A DNA stretch of 64,000 nucleotides from Spartobacteria bacterium (lineage in GTDB: Bacteria > Verrucomicrobiota > Verrucomicrobiia > Chthoniobacterales > UBA10450), in the NCBI GenBank assembly GCA_003167365.1, contig PMTM01000006.1, positions 206,391 through 270,390 on the forward strand, written 5' to 3'. The position numbers were made by a program, and so were the translations under genes. The notes beneath the pieces were generated by a model. It was not told the DNA's origin. It saw only the letters and a list, made by a program, of their open reading frames with translations, and made no database searches. Below are positions 16,662 to 24,422 of this stretch, one piece after another. Numbering within the stretch: position 1 is the stretch's first letter; each line of letters opens with the position of its first letter.

Positions 16662-19070
16662 TTAGCGATCGCGAACGTAGGCACGGATCGCTTCGAACTG
16701 ACTGATTCCGTCGAGGCCCGCTTCCGTCATCACCATTGCGCCCGACCCGCTGCCGAGGAAATGACCATGCCGGAACGGATGAAGCGAATGCGCGCGACCG
16801 TAATCCGAGCGCACCCAGCGCGTCATCGTTGCCAGGGTGAAGTCGGTGATGCCCATCGATTCGTGCTGATGTGCTTCTGGAAAAATTCGCTCCCGTTCGG
16901 CTTCCGGCAGCAGATCGAACAGCTCGCACGAAGTGACTGCATAGACGTTGAGATTTAGTTTCTCACGCTCAATCAGCGGCAGCGCTTGGGTGACGAAGGC
17001 ATTCGTAACGCCAGCGCCTTGGAGGACTACGGTGCCTTGCGCCCGGCCCTTCGCCTTTCGCAAACAACAAACGCCCTGCGCTGCGTGCGCTGCCGGCGGT
17101 AAACCGAGCGCGTCACGATCAACTACGACTTCCGGTGGACGCGTGACAAACGGTGCAATGACTGCTGGCCGACTCGCGAGTGCGGCCGAGACAAGGAACC
17201 ACACCTCTTGCGGGTCCCACGGCGTCAGCGTGATCATGGTGCCGAGTGGGAAATTGTCCTGAAGCAGTTGCAGTGACTGCGGGTCAGCATGCGTAGGACC
17301 GTCTTCGCCGGTTTTGAGTCCCGCGTGTGCGCAAACGAGAAAGAACGGGTGGAACGCGCCGCCTTCCAGCGCGACGCGTGCCTGGTTACCGATCGCGTGC
17401 AGTCGCGCGGAGATGTGACCGAGCGGTGCACTGAACGCGCCGTATGATGCACCAGCGCCGATATGGCCACCAAACGCCGCTATACCGGACAACATCGACA
17501 TCATGGCATCTTCACAAATTCCGCCGATCGCGAGTTGTCGCGCACCGGGATTCGTGTGGCGGTTGTAGAAGCCGGAGGGAAATTTTTCATTCGTTTTATT
17601 GATACTTGTCGATCCAAGCAGATCGGCCGCCGCGACAACGAACCCACCGTCGGTCGCGACATTGTAGTAGTTCAAGACGCGGCCCAATTGGTCGCGTAGT
17701 GTCGCTTTTGTTCCGGGTTTGAGCGCGAGTTCGGGCGGAGTCGTGCCATCGGCGCCTTCCGCGATGACATAAGCGACGTCGATGAGCGGTCTGTCTTGGC
17801 GCGGTTTGCGATTGCGTTTGTTTAGCCGCGCTTGCGCCGTGCGCAGTTGCGCTGCCAACGCATCAATTGTTGGCTGCCGCGCCTCGAGCGCACGACGCAT
17901 GAGGCCCAGCGTTTCCCAGTAACATTGCTCGACAATCGTCGCGTCCGCTCCACCGTTGCAACGCTGCGTCGCACCGTCACAGCAGGGCATGTGCACTACG
18001 TCCTTCGGCAACAGCGGCGCGACCGCCGCGAAAAATCCGCTGGAGCAAAGTGTGTGTCCGGCGCCATGCGAAGCGCGTCCTTCGATGCCGTATTGCCAGC
18101 CTTTGACCGTGCGATAAATGATCGCGGTAGGTTGACCGTTGTGGAGTTCGAGGGCGAGGCGTTGCGCTGTTGTGATCTGCTGCCAATCGAAACCATTTGG
18201 CACCAAGATCACGTTCCAATCGTGGAGATAAGCAAGCTCAGCCGGTGTCCACTGGACATAATCGCCCGGCGTTTCGCCGTCGCGACAAACCCGATTCGAG
18301 TCAATCGAAGCCTGATTCCAATCAACATGCAGCACGATGTTGTCGAGCGAAGCGGTGCCGGCCGCGGCGAGAGCTTCGGCCACCCGACCCGGTGTCATTC
18401 CTCCTTCGCCTTCTATTATATGTACGCGCGGTGCATCCTCTCCATAGAGATCGGCGGCGCCCCAGGCCAGACCGCACGAGGCGGGAATGCCGACACCTGA
18501 GGCGCCGGTGGAAAGCCGCACAAAAGGCGTTGCGGGCGTGGGATGTCCATCGAGAGCTTTCGCGCGAAACTGTTTAAATAGCGGCGTAGTGGACGCAGGG
18601 TTGCGGCGGAAGCCGAGCAAATCTTCCAGCCGAAGCTGAAATTTCTCGTCCTCAGGTAGAAGATCAGGAGCGGCGATCCGCGCCACTTCGTTGCGCAGCG
18701 CCCACATCGCGTAAAGTCCGAGCGCTTTGTGCCCGGCCGCGTACGAAATGATGTCGGCATCCTGTCGCCCGGGATGCGCGAGATCATAATCCAGCACGTC
18801 GAACAGCAGCCGCGCGACAAAACGACCGGACGAAATCGAACCGCCGGGATGGCCGGAAAGCGGCGCGTAGTTAAACATCACCGCGCAAAGCGTGCGGTAA
18901 ATGAGATCAAACGTCTCGCAATGATCGAGGGCCGCTTCGTCGAGCGGTTCGCCATCCTCCGCCACGCGATCGGCCGCGTTGATGAACACGCCGCGGCGCG
19001 GGCCGAACGACATGACGGTGTCGTCAGCACGAGTCGACGTGGTTAGCCTGGATATTACGTCGTTTAACAT
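16662..19070 (-). CDS. Transketolase-like TPP enzyme
   Basis: 802 residues with transketolase architecture: an N-terminal TPP-binding domain with GHPGGSISSGR and AGHKALGLYAMW, the metal-diphosphate motif region EGEGGMTPGRVAEAL (Gly-Glu-Gly instead of the usual Gly-Asp-Gly) ending in HVDWNQASID, a central Pyr domain (roughly 470-640, with GICEDAMMSMLSGIAAFG and GEDGPTHADPQSL), and a C-terminal domain with the FVTRP and HFLGSGSGAM segments. It is ~130 residues longer than housekeeping transketolases, with an Arg/Lys-rich insertion near residues 405-430. The GEDGPTHQ-like motif argues for transketolase rather than phosphoketolase. The sugar substrate cannot be assigned. It stands alone between hemE and sufU. 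Confidence 0.8.
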   Translation of the reverse strand: MLNDVISRLTTSTRADDTVMSFGPRRGVFINAADRVAEDGEPLDEAALDHCETFDLIYRTLCAVMFNYAPLSGHPGGSISSGRFVARLLFDVLDYDLAHPGRQDADIISYAAGHKALGLYAMWALRNEVARIAAPDLLPEDEKFQLRLEDLLGFRRNPASTTPLFKQFRAKALDGHPTPATPFVRLSTGASGVGIPASCGLAWGAADLYGEDAPRVHIIEGEGGMTPGRVAEALAAAGTASLDNIVLHVDWNQASIDSNRVCRDGETPGDYVQWTPAELAYLHDWNVILVPNGFDWQQITTAQRLALELHNGQPTAIIYRTVKGWQYGIEGRASHGAGHTLCSSGFFAAVAPLLPKDVVHMPCCDGATQRCNGGADATIVEQCYWETLGLMRRALEARQPTIDALAAQLRTAQARLNKRNRKPRQDRPLIDVAYVIAEGADGTTPPELALKPGTKATLRDQLGRVLNYYNVATDGGFVVAAADLLGSTSINKTNEKFPSGFYNRHTNPGARQLAIGGICEDAMMSMLSGIAAFGGHIGAGASYGAFSAPLGHISARLHAIGNQARVALEGGAFHPFFLVCAHAGLKTGEDGPTHADPQSLQLLQDNFPLGTMITLTPWDPQEVWFLVSAALASRPAVIAPFVTRPPEVVVDRDALGLPPAAHAAQGVCCLRKAKGRAQGTVVLQGAGVTNAFVTQALPLIEREKLNLNVYAVTSCELFDLLPEAERERIFPEAHQHESMGITDFTLATMTRWVRSDYGRAHSLHPFRHGHFLGSGSGAMVMTEAGLDGISQFEAIRAYVRDR

Positions 19071-19170
19071 GGTGTTTGCCCTCTTCGCTATAAAACTCTT
19101 TAATTACGAGTAAGGTGTCCGGCGAAAACGCACCACACCGGTATTGTGAAAAGAGAGGCGTTTTTTGCCG

Positions 19171-19674
19171 TCAGCCTAAGGGAGAGGCCGTGCGAAAACC
19201 CGAATTTGAGAAATCCGTTTCCGTCGAAACCGTCGATTCGCCGGCGGTCTGCTGCAGCGCTTGCTCAAACGCACGCCACGCCAGCATCGCGCACTTGACC
19301 CGTTGCGGAAATTTCTGCACGCCTTGCATCAGGAGAAGGTCGCCCAGGTTCTGAGATTGTTTTGTCGTTTCGCCCGTCACCAGATCTTGAAACGCACGCA
19401 ACAGTTCCGTCGCCTCGGCGCGAGTCTTCCCCTTCAACTTCGTCGTCATCATCGACGCCGAAGCCTGGCTGATCGCGCAACCGTGGCCGCTGAATTTGAT
19501 GTCTTGCAACGAGCCGTCCGGGCCGAATCGCACGCCGAGATGAATCTCGTCGCCGCAGGCTGGATTATCGCCATGCACCAGCACAGCCGCGTTAGCGAGT
19601 TCGCCAAAATTTCGCGGTCGCCGCGCATGATCGAGAATGACTTCCTGATAAAGCTCTTCGAGTTCCACGCTCAT
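19171..19674 (-). CDS. sufU: Fe-S cluster assembly sulfur-transfer protein SufU
   Basis: 167 residues from the ATG at 19674, chosen because the upstream frame extension lies inside sufS and the ATGA overlap is typical of this window. SufU is the zinc-dependent sulfurtransferase partner of SufS. The metal ligands are visible: Cys and Asp in NPACGDEIHLG, Cys in GHGCAISQAS, and Cys in RVKCAMLAW. The ~20-residue insertion (ELLRAFQDLVTG region) that separates SufU from scaffold IscU is present. The conserved LYQEVILDHARRPRNFG start also fits. The gene is translationally coupled to sufS. SufB, C and D are not in this window. Confidence 0.93.
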   Translation of the reverse strand: MSVELEELYQEVILDHARRPRNFGELANAAVLVHGDNPACGDEIHLGVRFGPDGSLQDIKFSGHGCAISQASASMMTTKLKGKTRAEATELLRAFQDLVTGETTKQSQNLGDLLLMQGVQKFPQRVKCAMLAWRAFEQALQQTAGESTVSTETDFSNSGFRTASPLG

Positions 19675-20909
19675 GAGAAGAAACGCGCAGCGTCGCGGAG
19701 AATGTCGATCATGCGATCGATCTCCGCGGTCGTATTGTAAAAGTAAAAACTGGCGCGCGTCGTTCCGGGCAAACCGAATTTTCGCATCAACGGTTGGTTG
19801 CAATGGTGCCCGCCCCGCAGAGCTAAACCGCGCTGGTCGGCGAACGTCGTCAGGTCGTGTGGATGCGCAGCATCCATGACAAAGCCGACGATCGCGCCGC
19901 GCCTTCCGGATGGTCCGAGTATCCGCATGCCGGGCAACTCGGCGAGATGTTCCATCGCATAGGCAGCAAGTCGCGCATCGTGCTCGAAAATGGCCGGGCG
20001 TCCGATTCGCTCGATGTAATCAATGGCTGCCGCGAGTCCGATGGCACCGGCAATGTTCGGCGTGCCGGCTTCAAATCGGTACGGAGGTTTCTTGAACGTG
20101 CTTTTTTCCAGCGTAACGCTGACGATCATCTCTCCGCCGCCATGCCACGGCGGCATCGAATCGAGAATCGCGGCGCGCCCGTAGAGCGCACCGATGCCAG
20201 TCGGTCCACACATTTTATGTCCCGAGAAGGCCAGAAAATCGCAGCCCAATTCCTGAACATTGACCGGCAGATGTCCGACGCTTTGCGCCGCGTCTACTAA
20301 CGTTCTCGCACCGACCGCGCGCGCTCTTTGGCAAAGATCGGCGACTGGATTGATCGTTCCGAGAGAGTTTGAAACGTGAGTGAACGCAAACAATTTTACT
20401 TCGCTCGTCAGCAATGAATCCAGTTGCTCGAGAGCGAGCGTGCCATCTTCGTTCACTGGCACGAAGCGCAAACGCGCGCCGGTGCGAGCCGCCAGCAACT
20501 GCCACGGCACCAGGTTGCTGTGATGTTCCATCTCGGTAAGCAGGATCACGTCGCCGGCATGGACAAATTTTCCGCCCCAGGCGTACGCGACAAGATTGAT
20601 GCTTTCCGTCGTCCCGCGTGTGAAAACAAGTTCGTCGGCACTCGCGGCACCCAGATACTGCGCCACGCGCTGGCGGGACCGTTCGTAAGCTTCCGTCGCC
20701 CGCGCGCTCAGTTCATGCAGACCACGATGCACATTGGCGTTGTCGTGCTCGTAGTAATGCCGAAGCGCATCGATCACCGCGCGCGGCTTCTGCGTCGTCG
20801 CGGCGTTATCAAAATATATAAGCGGATGGCCATGCGCATGCTCGCGGAGAATTGGGAACTCCTCGCGGATCGCATTCCAATCGGTCCTTTCACTGGCGAC
20901 CTGGTGCAC
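19671..20909 (-). CDS. sufS: Cysteine desulfurase SufS
   Basis: 412 residues, a type II PLP-dependent cysteine desulfurase that mobilises sulfur for Fe-S clusters. The PLP lysine lies in FSGHKMCGPTGIGALYG and the catalytic cysteine in LRGGHHCNQPLM, as in SufS rather than IscS. The N-terminus YFDNAATTQKP and the C-terminal ASFYFYNTTAEIDRMI segments are canonical. The stop overlaps the start of sufU, forming a two-gene SufS-SufU unit. The many Fe-S enzymes encoded here (HemN, PFOR, KOR) depend on such a system. About 160 nt without features separate it from the alcohol dehydrogenase gene upstream. Confidence 0.95.
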   Translation of the reverse strand: MHQVASERTDWNAIREEFPILREHAHGHPLIYFDNAATTQKPRAVIDALRHYYEHDNANVHRGLHELSARATEAYERSRQRVAQYLGAASADELVFTRGTTESINLVAYAWGGKFVHAGDVILLTEMEHHSNLVPWQLLAARTGARLRFVPVNEDGTLALEQLDSLLTSEVKLFAFTHVSNSLGTINPVADLCQRARAVGARTLVDAAQSVGHLPVNVQELGCDFLAFSGHKMCGPTGIGALYGRAAILDSMPPWHGGGEMIVSVTLEKSTFKKPPYRFEAGTPNIAGAIGLAAAIDYIERIGRPAIFEHDARLAAYAMEHLAELPGMRILGPSGRRGAIVGFVMDAAHPHDLTTFADQRGLALRGGHHCNQPLMRKFGLPGTTRASFYFYNTTAEIDRMIDILRDAARFFS

Positions 20910-21069
20910 ATCCTAATCTGCTTCGCGAAACGTCGTGCGCTACTCTAATCCCGCGTTGTGCAGCGCAATGCTCGAACCGACCAGCTCTTGTCTTTATTGA
21001 ATCATGCCGCCAAGGTTTTTCTCTAACCGATCGAAGTGATTTCTTGTCTTCGCTACGGCCGCGTTGCGA

Positions 21070-22062
21070 TCAACTAAATTGGCAATCCAGCACCGCGGCT
21101 CCACTCAGCTTGCCTGAACGTAATGCCTCGAGAGCTTCATTCGCCTGGGCTAGTGGGTAAACATGAGTCTCAGTCTGCACCGGAATACGCGGCGCCATTT
21201 CCAGAAATTCTACCGCATCGCGCCGTGTTAGATTCGCAACTGAGCAAATATGGCGTTCGTGCCAGAGATCGGCGTACGGAAAAGAGGGAATATCACTCAT
21301 GTGGATGCCCCCGCAGACCACTACGCCGCCGCGTTCCAAGGCGCGGAGCGCAGCCGGCACAAGATCGCCCGCGGGTGCGAAAATAATTGCCGCGTCCAGT
21401 CTTTCCGGAGGCGGTGTATCAGAACCACCGGCCCATTCCGCGCCCATCCGTAAAGCAAAACTCTGGGCGTTGGCATCTCCGGGACGCGTGAACGCAAATA
21501 CCTTGCGGCCTTGATGCCGCGCAACTTGCGTGACGATATGTGCAGCTGCACCGAATCCGTAAATCCCGATCCGCTGCGCGTTACCTGTTTTACGAAGGGA
21601 GCGATAACCGATCAAACCAGCGCACAACAACGGCGCGGCTGCGACATCGTCATACGCATCTGGAATTCGAAAACAGAATCGCGCGTCCGCCACCGTGAAT
21701 TCAGCGTAGCCGCCATCAATCGTGTAGCCGGTGAACCGCGCTCTCTCGCACAAGTTTTCCTGGCTCGATCGGCAGAATTTGCATTCGCCACAGGTCCAGC
21801 CGAGCCAGGGGATTCCGACCCGTTCACCAATCTGAAAATTGCCGATGCCTTCACCCAATTCTTCAATTCGTCCCACAATTTCATGACCGGGGACCAAGGG
21901 AAGCTTTGGGTTTGGTAGCTCGCCATCGACAACATGCAGATCGGTGCGGCAAACCGCGCAGGCAGTCACCTGCACTAGCAGCTCTCCGACACCCGGACTC
22001 GGAATTGGAATGTCGCATACTCGAAGTGGCCGACCGGATGATTCCATGATTATCGCGCGCAC
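21070..22062 (-). CDS. Zinc-dependent alcohol dehydrogenase (medium-chain)
   Basis: 330 residues of the medium-chain dehydrogenase/reductase superfamily, class with structural zinc. Catalytic zinc ligands: Cys in CAVCRTDLHVVDG, and His-Glu in PGHEIVG. Structural zinc: four cysteines in the GECKFCRSSQENLC segment. The NAD(P) motif is GIYGFGAAAH, about residues 166-175. It resembles the AdhA-type alcohol dehydrogenases often encoded as single genes. The reaction is reversible interconversion of an alcohol and an aldehyde; the substrate is unknown. Transcribed away from the small membrane protein gene at 22.2 kb, with the divergent promoter region 22063-22196 between them. Confidence 0.9.
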   Translation of the reverse strand: MRAIIMESSGRPLRVCDIPIPSPGVGELLVQVTACAVCRTDLHVVDGELPNPKLPLVPGHEIVGRIEELGEGIGNFQIGERVGIPWLGWTCGECKFCRSSQENLCERARFTGYTIDGGYAEFTVADARFCFRIPDAYDDVAAAPLLCAGLIGYRSLRKTGNAQRIGIYGFGAAAHIVTQVARHQGRKVFAFTRPGDANAQSFALRMGAEWAGGSDTPPPERLDAAIIFAPAGDLVPAALRALERGGVVVCGGIHMSDIPSFPYADLWHERHICSVANLTRRDAVEFLEMAPRIPVQTETHVYPLAQANEALEALRSGKLSGAAVLDCQFS

Positions 22063-22196
22063 GACTTATTCGCCTACACGGAAGTTTGCCGCATTCAAAG
22101 GCTGAAAAGCCGCACAATTTTTGCGTAGTCAAAGCCAAGCGGTGGTTATCAAGAAAAATACCGTCAGCCTAATTTTGAATCGGAGAAGGAGGCATA

Positions 22197-22400
22197 ATGA
22201 AAACGATTCAAAAACTTCCGATGATGGAAGCACGAACGGTGGCGCTGCTGATTGGGTTGGCAATCGGTTTGGGAATTGCCGTGCACGAGTTTTTCTTTGT
22301 AGTTGCACTCGGCATTGTGCTGGTTGTGGCCGTGGAATGGACCGCACAAAGGGTTCACGAATACCTGCACGACTTCAGATTGTTTCACCGATATCCGTGA
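22197..22400 (+). CDS. Small membrane protein, function unknown
   Basis: 67 residues. A strong Shine-Dalgarno (GGAGG ending 6-7 nt before the ATG) supports translation. After a short polar N-terminus the chain has one or two hydrophobic segments at about residues 15-46, then an amphipathic, His/Tyr-rich C-terminus (HEYLHDFRLFHRYP). No family is recognised. It precedes the polysaccharide deacetylase gene and could be in the same transcript. Confidence 0.7.
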   Translation: MKTIQKLPMMEARTVALLIGLAIGLGIAVHEFFFVVALGIVLVVAVEWTAQRVHEYLHDFRLFHRYP

Positions 22401-23245
22401 ACCCGACCGAACTAAAGAGGGCCACGCATGATCGTCGATCTGGTGGTGGCGCGCGCAATCGTGCCGTCCCATTCCTAAAATCGACATTTGCCATTTCGAC
22501 AGCATTCGTGGCGTTTCTCATATTGTTTTTGGGATGCTCTCTTCTGCGCGCCAGTCATCCCAGGCTCGATACGTCCAGTCACCCGGCAATTTCGAAAAAT
22601 GCCACCACCGCCGGCCCGTTCGGTGAAATCGTGCGCGGCCCGCGCGGCAAATCAGAAATCGCTCTGACCTTTGATGCCGGCGCAGACGCTGATTGTTTTG
22701 ACGATTTGATCGTGGCGCTGGCGAATGCGCACGTCCACAGCACTTTTTTTGTGACGGGCAAATTTGCACAGCAACATCGAGATTGCGCGGCGGAGATTAC
22801 CAAGCGAGCGCACGAGGTCGGAAATCACACTTGGAACCACCTTAATTTAACTCAACAACCCGATAACATTGTGCGGGAGGAGATCAGCCGCGCGGAAATA
22901 ATTCTTAACGATTCTTGCGGACAGGATCCCAAGCCGCGGTGGCGAGCGCCGTATGGTGAGCGAGACGAGCGCGTCCTGCGAATCGCGACGAGTCTCGGAT
23001 ATCGCTCAATTTATTGGACGCTCGACAGCCTGGATGGAGTCGAACCCATCAAGACTCCGTTGTTTTTGATCAACCGCGTCACACTCAAGAGCGATGAAGA
23101 GCTGGATGGCGCGATTATTTTGATGCACGTCGGCGTCCGCAGCACAGCCGACGCGCTGCCAACAATCATCGCAAACTTACAAGGTCGCGGATTTCACCTC
23201 GTCACGGTCTCTGAACTTCTGCGGTCATCGGTGAAAACGCCATGA
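22337..23245 (+). CDS. Polysaccharide deacetylase (NodB/CE4 family), probable lipoprotein; start uncertain
   Basis: The NodB-homology fold is clear: TFDAGAD (metal-binding Asp), GNHTWNH (His pair), RAPYGERD and LMHVG. It should remove N-acetyl groups from peptidoglycan or another envelope polysaccharide. A hydrophobic segment TAFVAFLILFLGCS around nt 22500-22545 looks like a lipoprotein signal. No ATG, and no obvious GTG or TTG with a ribosome site, sits directly before it in frame; the nearest in-frame ATG (22337, used here) lies inside the preceding small gene. The ATG at 22428 leads into a 16-codon frame that stops at once, so a one-base indel near 22430-22475 or a non-standard start is possible. 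The catalytic domain itself is intact. Confidence 0.78.
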   Translation: MDRTKGSRIPARLQIVSPISVNPTELKRATHDRRSGGGARNRAVPFLKSTFAISTAFVAFLILFLGCSLLRASHPRLDTSSHPAISKNATTAGPFGEIVRGPRGKSEIALTFDAGADADCFDDLIVALANAHVHSTFFVTGKFAQQHRDCAAEITKRAHEVGNHTWNHLNLTQQPDNIVREEISRAEIILNDSCGQDPKPRWRAPYGERDERVLRIATSLGYRSIYWTLDSLDGVEPIKTPLFLINRVTLKSDEELDGAIILMHVGVRSTADALPTIIANLQGRGFHLVTVSELLRSSVKTP

Positions 23246-23357
23246 GCATCGTTCAGCAAGAAATGCCGGTGATTCGCAATCGGCGCGGAGAACTGCCGCC
23301 CCATCTGCAAGAATTAACGTTATGACAACTCGCAACTGCCTGACCAGCTAAATCAAT

Positions 23358-24422
23358 ATGCAAAAGATGAAAGCCACCGTTTTTCATTCGCCCAACGAGA
23401 TCCAGGTCGAAGAAGTTCCGCGTCCTCGCGCTGGCGTCGATGAGGCGGTGATTCGGATCACGCTCACGACAATTTGCGGGACCGATCTGCACATTGTGCG
23501 GGGCGAATATGCGGTGAAGCCAGGTCTCGTCATCGGACACGAACCGGTCGGAGTGATTGAAGAACTGGGCGAAGGTGTCACCGGATATAAGATTGGCGAT
23601 CGCGTGTTGGTCGGCGCAATTACACCCTGCGGGCAATGTCGCGCGTGTTTGTCCGCGCAATGGTCGCAATGCGGACACGGCGAAGGCGTGGAAGCGATCG
23701 GCGGTTGGCGCTTTGGCAACACCATCAACGGCGCGCAGGCGGAATATCTGCTCGTGCCGAATGCGCAAGCGAATCTCGCAAAAATTCCGGACGAATTGAC
23801 CGACGAGCAGGTCGTGTTGCTGGCCGATATTGCTTCGACCGGATTCAGCGGGGCCGAGTCTGCTAATATTCGCCTTGGCGACACAGTCGTCGTTTTTGCG
23901 CAAGGTCCGATTGGGCTTTGTGCGACCGCGGGCGCAAAATTGATGGGCGCCTCATTCATCATCGGCGTTGAAAGCGACCCGGTGCGAACGAAAATGTCGA
24001 AACGGATGGGTGCCGACGTCGTCCTCGATCCACACGGTGTCGATCTCGTCGCGGAAATTAAAAAACTGACCGGCGGCGGCGCAGACGTGGCGATAGAAGC
24101 GCTCGGTCTCCAAGAGACGTTTGAAAATGGGCTGCGCTGCTTGCGTCCCGGTGGCACGCTGAGCAGCCTTGGCGTTTACTCCGGCAAACTTCAGGTCCCA
24201 TACGACGCATTCGCCGCCGGGATCGGAGATTACAAAATCGTGACGACGCTTTGTCCCGGAGGCAAGGAACGCATGCGGCGATTGATGTCGATGGTGCAAT
24301 CAAAACGTTTCGACCCGACGCCATTGCTCACGCACAGCTTCAAGCTCGACCAAATCGTCGAGGCTTACGATCTCTTCGGTTCGCGTCGAGACGGCGTCTT
24401 AAAGGTTGCGATCCGGCCATGA
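23358..24422 (+). CDS. Zinc-dependent alcohol dehydrogenase (secondary-alcohol/isopropanol type)
   Basis: 354 residues, medium-chain dehydrogenase. Catalytic zinc ligands are Cys in TTICGTDLHI and His-Glu in IGHEPVG. The structural-zinc loop is reduced to CGQCRAC...C. The cofactor motif is VVVFAQGPIGLCAT. The combination of the GTDLHI segment, GGWRFGNTINGAQAEY and the tail resembles bacterial secondary alcohol dehydrogenases of the isopropanol/2-butanol type. An alternative ATG three codons in (23367) gives the family-like MKATVFHSP. It overlaps ppsA by 4 nt and is probably cotranscribed with it, linking alcohol oxidation or formation to C3 metabolism. Confidence 0.88.
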   Translation: MQKMKATVFHSPNEIQVEEVPRPRAGVDEAVIRITLTTICGTDLHIVRGEYAVKPGLVIGHEPVGVIEELGEGVTGYKIGDRVLVGAITPCGQCRACLSAQWSQCGHGEGVEAIGGWRFGNTINGAQAEYLLVPNAQANLAKIPDELTDEQVVLLADIASTGFSGAESANIRLGDTVVVFAQGPIGLCATAGAKLMGASFIIGVESDPVRTKMSKRMGADVVLDPHGVDLVAEIKKLTGGGADVAIEALGLQETFENGLRCLRPGGTLSSLGVYSGKLQVPYDAFAAGIGDYKIVTTLCPGGKERMRRLMSMVQSKRFDPTPLLTHSFKLDQIVEAYDLFGSRRDGVLKVAIRP

